Assembly (NCBI RefSeq): GCF_900101745.1
Contig: NZ_FNAD01000008.1
Location: 1-64,000 of the forward strand
Length of the DNA stretch: 64,000 nt
Direction: 5' to 3'
DNA from: Glycomyces harbinensis
GTDB lineage: Bacteria; Actinomycetota; Actinomycetes; Mycobacteriales; Micromonosporaceae
Below the pieces are notes generated by a model. The model worked only from the letters and a program-made list of their open reading frames with translations, searched no databases and had not been told where the DNA came from. The position numbers and the translations under genes are program-made. Below, one piece after another: positions 51,250 to 60,199 of the stretch (position 1 is the stretch's first letter; the number at the start of each line of letters is the position of its first letter).

Positions 51250-52182
51250 ATGGCGCAACATGCTTCACTTCCGGGTCGGGATATTCACAGAATCGTTACG
51301 ATGGCGCACCGCTGCGAATCGGCGGACGGCATCGCCCCCTTCAACGAGCAGACCACCTTGGCACTGTCCCGCGGGGCAGCGCCTGGTCGCATGCATTTCC
51401 TTGTGCGGCAAGACGATACGGTCATCGCCTACGCGGGCGCGGAGGTCGTCGGGGACGGCGCCGAAGCGGAGCTGGCGGTCGATCCGGACCATCGCGGGCG
51501 CGGTGTGGGCACCGCGCTCCTCGCGGAGGTCACGGCCTGGCTTGAGGCCGAGATCACGCAATTGCGGGTGTGGGCGCACGGCGACCGGCCCGATTCGAGC
51601 GCGTTCGCGGCATCGAGGGGCTTCGAGCGGTCCCGGGTGCTGTTCCAGTTCGCACGGGGCCTCGAAGGGTTCGCATGGCCGGCCGCGTGGCCCGAGGGGA
51701 TCGGCCGGAACTGGCCGACCGGCGACGCGCCGAATGCTGTGCTCCGGCCCGGTGTCCGCCTGCGGCCGTTCAGGGTGGGCGCGGACGAGGCGTCGTGGCT
51801 GCGGGTCAACGCGGCGGCCTTCGCCGCCCACCCCGAGCAGGGGCGCTGGACGGCGGCGGACCTGGCCGCGCGCGAGGCGGAGACCTGGTTCGACCCCGAC
51901 GGGCTCATCGTCGCCGAGGACGACGCGGGCATGCTCGGCTTCCACTGGACCAAAGTGGAGCACGGCGTCGGCGAGGTGTACGTCCTCGGCGTCGACCCCA
52001 GGGCCCAGGGCACCGGACTGGGCCGGACGCTGACGCTGGCCGGTCTGGCCCATCTTGCGGCGCACGGCATCCGGCAGGTCGACCTGTACGCCGACGAGTC
52101 GAACACCAAGGCCGTCAACCTGTACCGGTCGCAGGGCTTCGAAGTGGTCAGGACCGACGTGCAGTGGACCAGGCGGCTGTAG
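51250..52182 (+). CDS. mshD: mycothiol synthase
   Basis: MshD acetylates Cys-GlcN-Ins with acetyl-CoA, the last step of mycothiol synthesis. The 310-residue protein is a tandem GNAT: the N-terminal half has DPDHRGRGVGTALL, and the C-terminal half has VLGVDPRAQGTGLGRTLTLAGLAHL and the strongly diagnostic DLYADESNTKAVNLYRSQGF. The ATG at 51250 has AGGG 7 nt upstream; ATG 51301 is an alternative that loses no conserved sequence. It is a marker of Actinobacteria and needed for thiol redox balance and detoxification. Confidence 0.93.
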   Translation: MAQHASLPGRDIHRIVTMAHRCESADGIAPFNEQTTLALSRGAAPGRMHFLVRQDDTVIAYAGAEVVGDGAEAELAVDPDHRGRGVGTALLAEVTAWLEAEITQLRVWAHGDRPDSSAFAASRGFERSRVLFQFARGLEGFAWPAAWPEGIGRNWPTGDAPNAVLRPGVRLRPFRVGADEASWLRVNAAAFAAHPEQGRWTAADLAAREAETWFDPDGLIVAEDDAGMLGFHWTKVEHGVGEVYVLGVDPRAQGTGLGRTLTLAGLAHLAAHGIRQVDLYADESNTKAVNLYRSQGFEVVRTDVQWTRRL

Positions 52183-52205
52183 GGAGCGAGGACGCCTCGC
52201 CTCCC
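52182..52205 (+). terminator. hairpin terminator after mshD
   Basis: GGGAGCGAGG and CCTCGCCTCCC pair with one bulged base around an ACG loop, starting at the mshD stop codon. Confidence 0.55.
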
Positions 52206-52303
52206 CGCAAGACCGGCGTCGCCTCACCGCCGAGTGCTGTCGGCCCCTGCGGCCGCCTTGGTTCGCCAGGGGGCCTTCGGTAAGGGCATATCCGGAATGT
52301 CGG

Positions 52304-53083
52304 TCAGGCCGAGGCGAGGGCGTCGGCCGGGTAGTCCTCTTCACCGGGCAGCACGAGCCTGGCGGTCCCGTCGCCCAGGCTCACGCGCGGCAGGATCGGC
52401 GACATGTCGCGCTGCTCGGCGGCGGCGAAGACCTCGCCCACGGTGGAATAGCGGGCGAGTTCGGCGAGCGTGGTGGCCTCGGGCATGGACATCTGGCCGC
52501 CGTACTGGCACACGGCCTGCTCGGGGCCGATCCAGGTCGCGTACTCGGGTTCGCGCACGCGGATGCGCGGCTGGAAGCCCTCGGCGAGCGTGGCGACGTA
52601 GATCCAGGAGTCGAACCTGACCGGCTCGTACTCGGGCGTGACCCACCGCGACCAGGCCCGCTGGAGGGCGACCATCGCACCGGTCTCCTCCTCGACCGAG
52701 CGGACCCCGGTCATGGCGACGTCGGGGTCGTCGGGCTTGTGGCGCCCGCCGGGGAAGCCGTACAGGACGTTGCGGGGCACGGTGCGGCCGTTGACGACTC
52801 GCCCGTCGTAGCCGTCCACGTCCAGGTGGGCCCAGCGCTCGCGGACGACGACCACGGGCAGGTCGGAGCGGTCGAGGACCGGCAGGCCGAACGGCTCCTT
52901 CGCGGCGTGCCGCAGCAGGAAGACCCGCAGCGGGGCCTCGCGCAGGAGGACGACGGCGGCGGCGCGCTCGGGCTCGGCGGGAGCGCCCTGCTCCTTGAGC
53001 CGGGCGAGAGCCCGGACGGCCGACGCCGAGTCGACAGCCCTGAAGTCCCACTTGCCGAAGCGCTGGATGGACATGTCCCCCAC
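52304..53083 (-). CDS. Nudix hydrolase
   Basis: A 259-residue Nudix-family pyrophosphohydrolase. The Nudix box is GFPGGRHKPDDPDVAMTGVRSVEEETGAM near residues 109-137; the first conserved glutamate is replaced by aspartate, while the RxxEEExG core is kept. This length and layout resemble actinomycete homologues of the NUDT7/19 coenzyme-A group, but the CoA motif is not clear. The start is GTG 53083 or ATG 53074; neither has well-placed Shine-Dalgarno sequence. Confidence 0.78.
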   Translation of the reverse strand: MGDMSIQRFGKWDFRAVDSASAVRALARLKEQGAPAEPERAAAVVLLREAPLRVFLLRHAAKEPFGLPVLDRSDLPVVVVRERWAHLDVDGYDGRVVNGRTVPRNVLYGFPGGRHKPDDPDVAMTGVRSVEEETGAMVALQRAWSRWVTPEYEPVRFDSWIYVATLAEGFQPRIRVREPEYATWIGPEQAVCQYGGQMSMPEATTLAELARYSTVGEVFAAAEQRDMSPILPRVSLGDGTARLVLPGEEDYPADALASA

Positions 53084-53129
53084 GCTAGCCCAAGAGCAGG
53101 GCCTTCCCGGGCGCTTCGGGGGAAACGGG

Positions 53130-53155
53130 CGCGGCCCGGCCGAAGCCGGGCCGCG
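53130..53155 (-). terminator. terminator of the phosphate transport operon
   Basis: Perfect 11-bp arms (53130-53140 and 53145-53155) with a CGAA loop, 36 bp downstream of the leftward Pit-type permease stop. Confidence 0.75.
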
Positions 53156-53191
53156 AGGCCGTACCGGGACCGGCCGCGGCCGCTCCCGTGC

Positions 53192-54193
53192 CTAACCGAG
53201 GAACTGGATCGGGAGGTAGAACAGCGCGCCCACCAGGGCCGCGATCGGGAACGTGATGATCCAGGCGATCACGATCGAGCGGGCCACGCCCCACCGGACC
53301 GCGCGCTTGCCGCCGGTCGAGCCGACGCCCATGATCGCGGAGGTGATGGTGTGGGTGGTCGAGATCGGCGCGCCCAGCATGAACGTGTTCGCGTAGAGCA
53401 CGGCGCTGGCGACGGTCTCGGCCGCGAAGCCCTGGGGCGGGCCGAGGTCGATGATGCGCCGGCCCATGGTCTTGATGATGCGCCAGCCGCCCGCGTAGGT
53501 GCCGGCGGCCATGACGGCGGCGCTGGCGAGGTAGACCCATTCGGGGATGGGGGCGCCTTCGGTGTAGTACCCGCCGACGGTCAGGGCGAGGACGATGATG
53601 CCCATGACCTTCGCGGCGTCCTGCATGCCGTGGCCGAGCGACATGGCGGCGGCCGAGACGGTCTGGGCGTGGCGGAAGCCGCGGTTGAGCTTGTCGGGGC
53701 GTCCCCGGCGGAAGAGCCAGTAGACGGCGATCATGACCAGGAAGCCGAGCACGAAGCCGACGAGCGGCGAGATGAGCGTGGGCAGGACGATCTTGTCGAC
53801 GATGCCGCTCCACAGGACGACGGCGCCGCCGGCGATGGTCGCGCCGACCATGCCGCCGAACAGCGAGTGCGACGAGGAGGTCGGCAGGCCGAAGTACCAG
53901 GTGATGAAGTTCCAGGTGATCGCGCCGAGGAGGCCCGCGATGACGATGAGGATGCCGTCGAGTCCGCCGGGGAGCTCCACGAGGCCGCTCGCCACGGTCG
54001 CGGCGACCTTGCCGCCGAGGTGCGCGCCGATGAAGTTGCCGATCGCGGCCATGCCCAGGGCGACGCGGGGCCGCAGGGCCCTGGTCGAGATGGAGGTCGC
54101 GATCGCGTTGGCGGAGTCGTGGAAGCCGTTGGTGTAGCCGAAGAGCAGCGCGGCGCCGATGCAGACGACGACCGCGACGAGCACACTGTCCAC
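53192..54193 (-). CDS. Pit-family low-affinity phosphate permease
   Basis: Inorganic phosphate/H+ or metal-phosphate symporter of 333 residues with about ten helices. The two inverted repeats carry the family motif in the forms FGYTNGFHDSANAIAT near 18-33 and LGHGMQDAAKVMGI near 185-199, with PTSSSHSLFGG and PISTTHTITSAIMG as the second conserved pair. The GTG lies 2 bp after the DUF47 stop, so both are translated together. Confidence 0.92.
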   Translation of the reverse strand: MDSVLVAVVVCIGAALLFGYTNGFHDSANAIATSISTRALRPRVALGMAAIGNFIGAHLGGKVAATVASGLVELPGGLDGILIVIAGLLGAITWNFITWYFGLPTSSSHSLFGGMVGATIAGGAVVLWSGIVDKIVLPTLISPLVGFVLGFLVMIAVYWLFRRGRPDKLNRGFRHAQTVSAAAMSLGHGMQDAAKVMGIIVLALTVGGYYTEGAPIPEWVYLASAAVMAAGTYAGGWRIIKTMGRRIIDLGPPQGFAAETVASAVLYANTFMLGAPISTTHTITSAIMGVGSTGGKRAVRWGVARSIVIAWIITFPIAALVGALFYLPIQFLG

Positions 54194-54195
54194 GT

Positions 54196-54825
54196 TCAGG
54201 ATTCCTTGACGTAGACCGACTCGACGACGTTGGAGACCGACTCGAAGGAGTCGCAGGCGGCCTCGAGCTCGTCGCCGACCTCTTTGAGCTTCATGACCGT
54301 CAGGGCCGGGTACTCACCGGAGTACAGGCGCACCAGGAGCATGCGGTAGGCGCGGTCGCCGTCGTTCTCCAGGCGGTTGCACTCGACCCAGAATTCCTTC
54401 ATGGTCTCGTTGAGGCCCTTGAGCTTGGGCATGAACTCCACGAGGAGGTCGGCCTGGGAGGCGAGGACGGTGATCTGCTCGATCATCTCGCGGGGCAGGG
54501 CCGGGAGGTCGGAGAGGCCGTAGAGGTAGACCAGGTTCGCGGCGGCCTCGATGTGGTCGAGGATGTCGTCGAGCTTGCCGGCGAGGTGGTACATGTCCGT
54601 GCGGTCCATCGGGGTGACGAACGTGGAGTTGATCTTGGTGAACAGGCGGTGGGTCAGCTGGTCGTTGTCGTGCTCGACGTCGACGAGGCGCTCGGAGATC
54701 TTCTGGTAGTCGGGCGTGTCGTCGCCCAGTTCGCCCAGGATCACCACGCCGCGGCGGATGTTGTCCGCCGCTTCGTTGAAGAAGGCGTAGAACGTGTCGT
54801 CCTGAGGCTTCAGCGAGAACCGCAC
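54196..54825 (-). CDS. DUF47/PhoU-like Pit accessory protein
   Basis: A 209-residue all-helical cytoplasmic protein of the DUF47 family, related to PhoU. Segments DDTFYAFFNEAADNIRRG, DHDNDQLTH-like EHDNDQLTHRLF and TPMDRTDMYHLAGKLDDILDHIEAAAN are typical, including the paired acidic residues that bind metal. DUF47 proteins are nearly always paired with Pit permeases and probably control them. The GTG is fixed by AGGGG about 7 nt upstream. Confidence 0.9.
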   Translation of the reverse strand: MRFSLKPQDDTFYAFFNEAADNIRRGVVILGELGDDTPDYQKISERLVDVEHDNDQLTHRLFTKINSTFVTPMDRTDMYHLAGKLDDILDHIEAAANLVYLYGLSDLPALPREMIEQITVLASQADLLVEFMPKLKGLNETMKEFWVECNRLENDGDRAYRMLLVRLYSGEYPALTVMKLKEVGDELEAACDSFESVSNVVESVYVKES

Positions 54826-55165
54826 CGGGCACCCCTGCTTTCGGTCGCTTTGTCTGTCCTCACTGTACCGATAGGTCCAGAGGAGGGCTGGAATTCGTCT
54901 CCGCGAAGTTAACATCCAGGTGAACGCGAGACAAGCTTGTGAAGTCGCCTGTGTGAGACTCCACGAAACCGCTCTAAGCTGGGGTTATGCAAAGGTTTCA
55001 CTTGAATTCATCTATTGTTAACCTTAGGCTTCGACGGGCGCGGCCGACGCTCGAGCGGGCGCCCGCCGTCGCCGCTCGGCCGGGTTCCCCGCAGGGCCGC
55101 GCGTTAAGCATCGCGCAGAACGGCACTCACGAGCGTCGATACGTGAATGGGATAGGGCCCGGCCG
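54826..55165. other. intergenic stretch with a PHO-box-like unit
   Basis: No gene recognised in 340 bp. On the minus strand 54915-54925 reads GTTCACCTGGA, matching one 11-bp PhoP unit of the Streptomyces type (GTTCAYYYR), 90 bp before the DUF47 gene. A second unit in register is not clear, so PhoP control is only possible. The right half (54990-55020) is AT-rich and has GAATTC and GTTAAC but no larger structure. Confidence 0.35.
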
Positions 55166-57130
55166 CTACGACGCGGCCCCGGCGCCGATCTTCGCCGAGT
55201 CGTCCGCGAGGCGCCCCAGAGCGCCCGCCACCGAATCGGACTTCGTCGTGTACCAGAACGGCGGCAGTGAATCGCGCATGAACCGGCCGTAGGAGCGGCT
55301 GGTCTCCAAACGCGAGTCGAGGATCGCGACCACGCCCCGGTCCGAGGTGCGGCGGATGAGCCTTCCCGCGCCCTGCGCCAGCCGGATCGCCGCGGCCGGC
55401 ACCGAGACCTCGGTGAAGCCCGAACGCCCGGCCGCGTCCGCGGCCTCCGAGCGGGCCGCCGTGAGCGGCTCGGTCGGACGCGGGAACGGGATGCGGTCCA
55501 TGACGACCAGGCGGCAGGTCATGCCCGGCACGTCCACGCCCTGCCACAGGCTCATGACCCCCAGCAGGCACGTCGACTCCTCCTCCTTGAACCGCTTGAC
55601 GAGACTCCCGAGGGTCTCCTCGCCCTGCAGGAGAATGCTGTAGTCGGTCTGGGCGCGAAGGAGTTCCGCGGCGGACTCGGCGGCCTTCTTCGAGGAGAAC
55701 AGCCCCAGCGTCGCGCCCCGGCTCGCCTCCACCAGGCGCAGCAGCTCCTTGCCGGTCTCCTCCGACAGGCCCGAGGCCGTCGGGCGCGGCAGCGCCGCCG
55801 CGACATAGAGGATGCCCTGCTTGCGGTAGTCGAACGGCGAGCCGACGTCGAGCGACGTCCACCCCTGCTCGTCCTTGGGCAGCCCGAGATTGCGCGCCAC
55901 GATGTCGAACCGGCCCCCGAGCGTCAGCGTCGCCGACGCCGCGATCACCGTCCGGTCCTCGTAGAGCATCGCCGAGAGCAGGCCGCCGACCGACAAGGGA
56001 GCGGCCACCAGCTGCGGGCCGTTCGGCTCCGCCCAGATCACGTCGTCCCCGGCCGGACCGATGCAGCGCCCGGCCGTCTCGATCGTCTCGACCAGCCCGG
56101 CCTTGAGCTGCTGGGCGCTCAACTGCTTCTTCGTCTCCGCGTCGAGCGAACCCAGATGCACCGTGGCCTTGACGCACGCCCCGTTGATGAGGTTCAGCGC
56201 CTCGACCAGCGGCGCGGGCAGCTCGCCGGAGAACCGCCGCTCCCCCGCGGCCGTCAGCGCGCCTTCCAGCGCGTCGGCCGCCTCGCGCAGCTCGTCGGCC
56301 ACATCGGCGTCGATCAGGCGCCTGCCGCGCTGGGCGAGCCAGCGCAGCCGGGCCGGATGGAGTTCGGCGCGCGCCGCCGAGGTGACGCGGTCGACCAGTT
56401 CGTGCGCCTCGTCGACGATGAGGACGGCGTGCTCGGGCAGGACGCTGCGCTCGTTCATCATGTCGATCGACAAGAGCGCGTGGTTGGTGACGACGATGTC
56501 GGCCTCGTGCGCGCGCCCGCGCGCCCACTCCGCGAAGCACTCCTGGCCCTGCGCGCAGTCCTTCACGCCGACGCACTCCGAGGAGGTCGTCGACGCCTGC
56601 TTCCAGGCGCGGTCGCTCACCCCCGGTTCGAGGTCGTCCCGGTCGCCGGTGTCGGTGTCGTTCGCCCAGTCGAACAGGCGCTGCACCTGCTTGGAGAAAC
56701 TCGCCTGCTGCCCGGCCCACTTGAGCTGCTCGGTGCCCTCGATGGCGCCGTCGTCCTCTTCCTCCTCGCCGGAGACCTTGCGCTTGCAGATGTAGTTGTG
56801 GCGGCCCTTGAGCAGCGCGAACGAGGGCTTGCGGCCCAGGACGGGCGCGACGGCCTCCACCAGGCGCGGCAGGTCGACCGCGACGAGCTGGTGCTGGAGG
56901 GCGAGGGTCGCGGTCGAGACGACCACGGGCTTGCCCGCGGCGAGCGCCGCGCACAGGTAGGCGAGGGACTTGCCGGTGCCGGTGCCCGCCTGCACGAGCA
57001 GGTGCTCACCGGACTCGACGGCGGTGGCGACGGCCGCGCACATCTCGCGCTGGCCTTCGCGGGCCTGGCCGTGGGGCGTGGCCGCGACGGCGGCGTCGAG
57101 GATCTTCAGCGCTTGCTCTTCGGCGCTCAT
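55166..57130 (-). CDS. dinG: DinG/XPD-type ATP-dependent DNA helicase
   Basis: Superfamily 2 helicase of 654 residues involved in repair or unwinding of damaged structures. Walker A AGTGTGKS is at 48-55. Four cysteines (in CKRKV and CVGVKDCAQGQEC, residues about 115-200) should hold an iron-sulfur cluster. The DEAH box VDEAHEL follows, and motif VI QGAGRLIRR is near 600. The ATG overlaps the stop of the upstream permease gene by 4 bp. Actinobacterial DinG-like proteins of this length usually lack the exonuclease domain, as here. Confidence 0.92.
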   Translation of the reverse strand: MSAEEQALKILDAAVAATPHGQAREGQREMCAAVATAVESGEHLLVQAGTGTGKSLAYLCAALAAGKPVVVSTATLALQHQLVAVDLPRLVEAVAPVLGRKPSFALLKGRHNYICKRKVSGEEEEDDGAIEGTEQLKWAGQQASFSKQVQRLFDWANDTDTGDRDDLEPGVSDRAWKQASTTSSECVGVKDCAQGQECFAEWARGRAHEADIVVTNHALLSIDMMNERSVLPEHAVLIVDEAHELVDRVTSAARAELHPARLRWLAQRGRRLIDADVADELREAADALEGALTAAGERRFSGELPAPLVEALNLINGACVKATVHLGSLDAETKKQLSAQQLKAGLVETIETAGRCIGPAGDDVIWAEPNGPQLVAAPLSVGGLLSAMLYEDRTVIAASATLTLGGRFDIVARNLGLPKDEQGWTSLDVGSPFDYRKQGILYVAAALPRPTASGLSEETGKELLRLVEASRGATLGLFSSKKAAESAAELLRAQTDYSILLQGEETLGSLVKRFKEEESTCLLGVMSLWQGVDVPGMTCRLVVMDRIPFPRPTEPLTAARSEAADAAGRSGFTEVSVPAAAIRLAQGAGRLIRRTSDRGVVAILDSRLETSRSYGRFMRDSLPPFWYTTKSDSVAGALGRLADDSAKIGAGAAS

Positions 57131-58491
57131 GCGCGACCTGCCGCGGGCTTGCCGTCGCTGGTGATGTCGGCGCTCGCGGCCGCGGCTTCGGCCGTGGCCG
57201 CTTCTTCTTCGAGGCCGCGGGCCTGGGCTTCGCGGCGGGCTTCGCGGTAGCGGTTGAGGGCGCGGATGGTGCCGTTGACGATGGCCAGGAGCGGGACGGC
57301 GACGAGCGCGCCGATGATGCCCCAGACGAAGCCGCCCGCGGTGACGGCGAGGACGATCGCGAGTGGATGGAGTTTGACCGCTCGGCTCATGAGGTACGGC
57401 TGGAGCAGGTTCGACTCCAGCTGCTGGACGGCCAGGACGATGCCGAGCACGATGAGCGCGGTGACCGGGCCGTTCGCGACGAGCGCGATGATGACGGCCA
57501 CGATCCCCGAGATCGTGGCGCCGACGATGGGGATGAACGCGCCCAGGAAGATCAGCGTGGTCAGCGGCAGCCAGAACGGGACGTTGAGGAGCCACAGGCC
57601 CAGGCCGATGAAGATCGCGTCGACGGCGGCGACGACCACGAGGGTGCGCATGTACTGCACGAGCGTCGACCAGCCGCCGGTGCCGGCGTAGCGCAGGGGC
57701 TCGGCGGCGTTGCGGGGGAGCATTCCGGTGAGGAACGCCCAGATCCTGTGGCCGTCGCGGATGAAGAAGAAGGTGGTGAACAGGACCAGGAACAGGCCGG
57801 TGGCGAAGTTGCCGAGGCCCGACGCGGTGGATCCGGCGACGTCGAGGCTGGTCTGGACGATCGCCTGCTGATTCTCGTCGTACCAGTCGGTGATGTTGTC
57901 CTGGATGCCGCCGAGGAACTCGGCGACCTGCGCGCCGTCGAGGCCCCACGGGCCGGATTCGAGCCAGGCCTGCGCGTCCCGCAGGCCGGTGAGGATCGAG
58001 TCGTAGAACTTGGGGATGCCCGCGATGAACTGCTGGACGACGAAGGTGAGGATCGCGCCGACGGCGGCGAGGCCGGCGACGAGCATGAGAAGCGCGGCGA
58101 GGGACTTGTTCCAGCCGTGGCGCATGAGCCAGGCGGCGGCGGGCTGGAGCATCGCGGCGAGGAGGAAGGAGATGGCGACCGGGATGATGACGGTGGTGAC
58201 CTGGCTGAGCAGGTACAGGACGACGGCCACGAGCGCGCCGATGACGAGCAGGCGCCAGGACCAGGCCGCGCCGACGGCGAGGCCGGTGGGGACGTAGCGG
58301 GGGTCGGGGTTGGCTCCGTCGACGGCCGTGTGGGGCTCGGGCGGCGGGAAGTCGCCGTCGTCGCCGGAGAGGTCGGGGTCGCCGGGGTCCGGCTCGGCGC
58401 GCCCGGCACGGGCCCGCTCTGCGACGGGGTTGAGCCGCATGCCGATCCAGAGCTGTCTTGCGCGGGCGGTCGTGCGGCGGAATCGGCTCAC
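57127..58491 (-). CDS. AI-2E family transporter (PerM/TqsA type)
   Basis: A 454-residue membrane protein with seven or eight helices and a polar N-terminal tail of about 75 residues. The family pattern is clear: YLLSQVTTVIIPVAISFLLAAMLQPAA, a large central helical loop, and LIFLGAFIPIVGATISGIVAVIIALVANGP near 300-330. Members export autoinducer-2 or act as Na+/H+ antiporters; the substrate is not predictable. The GTG has GGAG 7 nt upstream. It is coupled to the dinG gene by an ATGA overlap. Confidence 0.87.
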   Translation of the reverse strand: MSRFRRTTARARQLWIGMRLNPVAERARAGRAEPDPGDPDLSGDDGDFPPPEPHTAVDGANPDPRYVPTGLAVGAAWSWRLLVIGALVAVVLYLLSQVTTVIIPVAISFLLAAMLQPAAAWLMRHGWNKSLAALLMLVAGLAAVGAILTFVVQQFIAGIPKFYDSILTGLRDAQAWLESGPWGLDGAQVAEFLGGIQDNITDWYDENQQAIVQTSLDVAGSTASGLGNFATGLFLVLFTTFFFIRDGHRIWAFLTGMLPRNAAEPLRYAGTGGWSTLVQYMRTLVVVAAVDAIFIGLGLWLLNVPFWLPLTTLIFLGAFIPIVGATISGIVAVIIALVANGPVTALIVLGIVLAVQQLESNLLQPYLMSRAVKLHPLAIVLAVTAGGFVWGIIGALVAVPLLAIVNGTIRALNRYREARREAQARGLEEEAATAEAAAASADITSDGKPAAGRA

Positions 58492-58620
58492 GGTCTCTCC
58501 AAGGACGGTTCCTCCGAAAGGAGGTGGGTGCAACGTCAACACGTACGGTACCGGTTGGGTGCGACTCGCCCCATCCAGCCAGCGCGACCGAGACCGGGCC
58601 CGCAGGCACTACCGAGCCCG

Positions 58621-58895
58621 AAATGTCGCACCCCGGGCGCACCCTTGTGCGAGGGGCCCCGGAAGCGACACCCCCGACCTCGGGGAGGGGACGAATCGCC
58701 CCGCGCCCGGCGCTCCGAACGGGTTCCGGCCACTGTGGCCTGCGAACTGTCGGACCCCCGCGTCACCCTTGTGCGAGGGGCCCGGCAGGCGCCACTCCCG
58801 ATCTCGGGGGTCGGACGGCGCCGTGAACTGTCGGACCCGACCCGCATCGTTGACTCGGGGGCGCCGCGTTCGGACACACCCGACCCCGGGGGCCG
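58621..58895. repeat. degenerate intergenic repeat array (three copies)
   Basis: Three related units begin with GTCGSACCC at 58625, 58749 and 58830. The first two share ACCCTTGTGCGAGGGGCCC and then CCCGAYCTCGGGG over about 65 bp with scattered differences. The third keeps the head and continues into GGGGGCGCCGCGTTCGGA (58857-58874). A related copy lies at 61932-61979. The units are rich in short inverted repeats (CTTGTGCGAG, CCCGA/TCGGG). They occupy the gap upstream of the groES-like gene and encode nothing convincing. Confidence 0.6.
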
Positions 58896-58925
58896 GACCC
58901 CCGCTGAGCGGTAGGCTGGGTCGTT

Positions 58926-59264
58926 GTGACCGATACACCGCTGGACTCCACGACGGGCCTGCCGGTCCGTCTGCTGCACGACCGCCTCCTCGTCCGCGAG
59001 GACGCCGACTCCGAGCGCCGCTCCGTCGCCGGCATCGTCATCCCGGCCACCGCGACCCTGGGCCGCCGCCTCCACTGGGCCGAGGCCGTCGGCGTCGGCC
59101 CGCTCGTGCGCTCGGTCGAGGCCGGGGACCGCGTCCTGTTCGACCCCGAGGACAAGGCCGAGGTCGACATGCAGGGCCGCGTCTTCATCCTCCTGCGCGA
59201 GCGCGACATCCACGCCGTCGCCGCCAAGCGCGTCGACAACGACGGCACCGGGCTCTACCTCTGA
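58926..59264 (+). CDS. GroES-like co-chaperone without adjacent groEL
   Basis: A 112-residue cpn10-fold protein. LLHDRLLVREDADSERRSVAGIVIPATATLG covers the first strands and the mobile-loop region. VEAGDRVLFDPEDKAEVDMQGRVFILLRERDIHAV matches the GroES C-terminal half. The mobile loop lacks the usual GGI(L/V)(L/I) hydrophobic tripeptide in exact form (AGIVIP instead), so GroEL binding is uncertain. The GTG follows TAGGCT (58912-58917) by 8 bp, suggesting a leaderless transcript. The stop overlaps the tyrA ATG by one base. Confidence 0.75.
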   Translation: MTDTPLDSTTGLPVRLLHDRLLVREDADSERRSVAGIVIPATATLGRRLHWAEAVGVGPLVRSVEAGDRVLFDPEDKAEVDMQGRVFILLRERDIHAVAAKRVDNDGTGLYL

Positions 59265-60199
59265 TGCGCGTCGCGGTCGCCGGCCTCGGCCTCATCGGCG
59301 GCTCGGTCGCGCTCGCCCTCGCCGAGGCCGGGCACGACGTGATCGGCCACGACCCCGACCCCGCGACCCGCGAGTCCGCCGCCGCGCACTTCCCCGTCAC
59401 CGCCGACCCGGCCGCACTCCGCGAGAGCGACCTCGCCGTCGCGGCCGCCCCGTTCCGGCACCTGGACGCCGTCGCACGGGACCTCGGCGGGTACACCGGG
59501 CTGGTCACCGACGTCGCGTCGGTGAAGGCCGCCGCCGCCCGCGCGTTCGCGGCCCATCCCCGTTTCGTGGGCGGACATCCCATGGCCGGCAAGGAGACCG
59601 CCGGGTTCGCCTCGGCCGAGGCGGGCCTGTTCCGCGGCCGGCCGTGGGTGCTGTGCCTCGAAGCGGACACCGACCTGGGCGACTGGGCGGCCCTCGCGCG
59701 GCTGTGGACGTCGATCGGCGCGCACGTCGTGCCCGCGACCGCGGCCGACCACGACCGGTCCGCCGCCCGCATCTCCCACGTCGAGCACCTCGTCGCGGCC
59801 GCGCTCGTCCGCGTCGCCGACGACCCGCTGTCGCGCTCGCTCGCGGCCGGGTCGTTCCGGGACGGCACGCGCGTCGCCGCGAGCCCGACCGCGCTGGTCG
59901 CCGGCATGGCCGAAGGCAACCGCGACGAGCTCCTGTCGGCGCTCGCCGACCTCGGCGGCGAACTCGAACTCGCGCGCGGGCACGTGGCCGCCTCCACCGA
60001 TCGGGCAAAGCCAATCAGTGAATGGTTCGACCGCGCCCGCGAGCGCCGCTCATCATGGCCGCCCGAGCCCGGTGAAACGGTGGAAGTGCAGCTCGAACGG
60101 GGTGCGCTACTGGCGTTCGGAAGGGCCGGAGGCAGGCTCGAAACGGTGGAAAGTGAGGTCGCGGTGGGACGGCTTCCTCGCGTAAAGTCCACCTCATGA
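59264..60199 (+). CDS. tyrA: prephenate dehydrogenase
   Basis: TyrA of 311 residues oxidises prephenate (or arogenate) in tyrosine synthesis. The cofactor motif GLGLIGGSVALAL opens the protein, and HPMAGKETAGF near 107-117 and the SHVEHLVAAALV region carry the catalytic histidine and substrate residues. There is no chorismate mutase or ACT domain. It starts one base within the groES-like stop and ends in an ATGA overlap with the DUF885 gene. Aromatic genes are otherwise absent nearby. Confidence 0.9.
   Translation: MRVAVAGLGLIGGSVALALAEAGHDVIGHDPDPATRESAAAHFPVTADPAALRESDLAVAAAPFRHLDAVARDLGGYTGLVTDVASVKAAAARAFAAHPRFVGGHPMAGKETAGFASAEAGLFRGRPWVLCLEADTDLGDWAALARLWTSIGAHVVPATAADHDRSAARISHVEHLVAAALVRVADDPLSRSLAAGSFRDGTRVAASPTALVAGMAEGNRDELLSALADLGGELELARGHVAASTDRAKPISEWFDRARERRSSWPPEPGETVEVQLERGALLAFGRAGGRLETVESEVAVGRLPRVKSTS

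Noticed and set aside
54987-55292. A 101-codon plus-strand frame overlapping the end of dinG
   Set aside because: It runs 127 bp into the dinG coding sequence on the opposite strand and shows no domain. Its first part lies in AT-rich DNA with no Shine-Dalgarno.
55166-58642. One 1158-codon frame covering dinG and the region opposite its upstream neighbour
   Set aside because: The real dinG start (ATG 57130) follows the AI-2E permease stop. The upstream part of the frame is a shadow of the permease gene, not an N-terminal extension.
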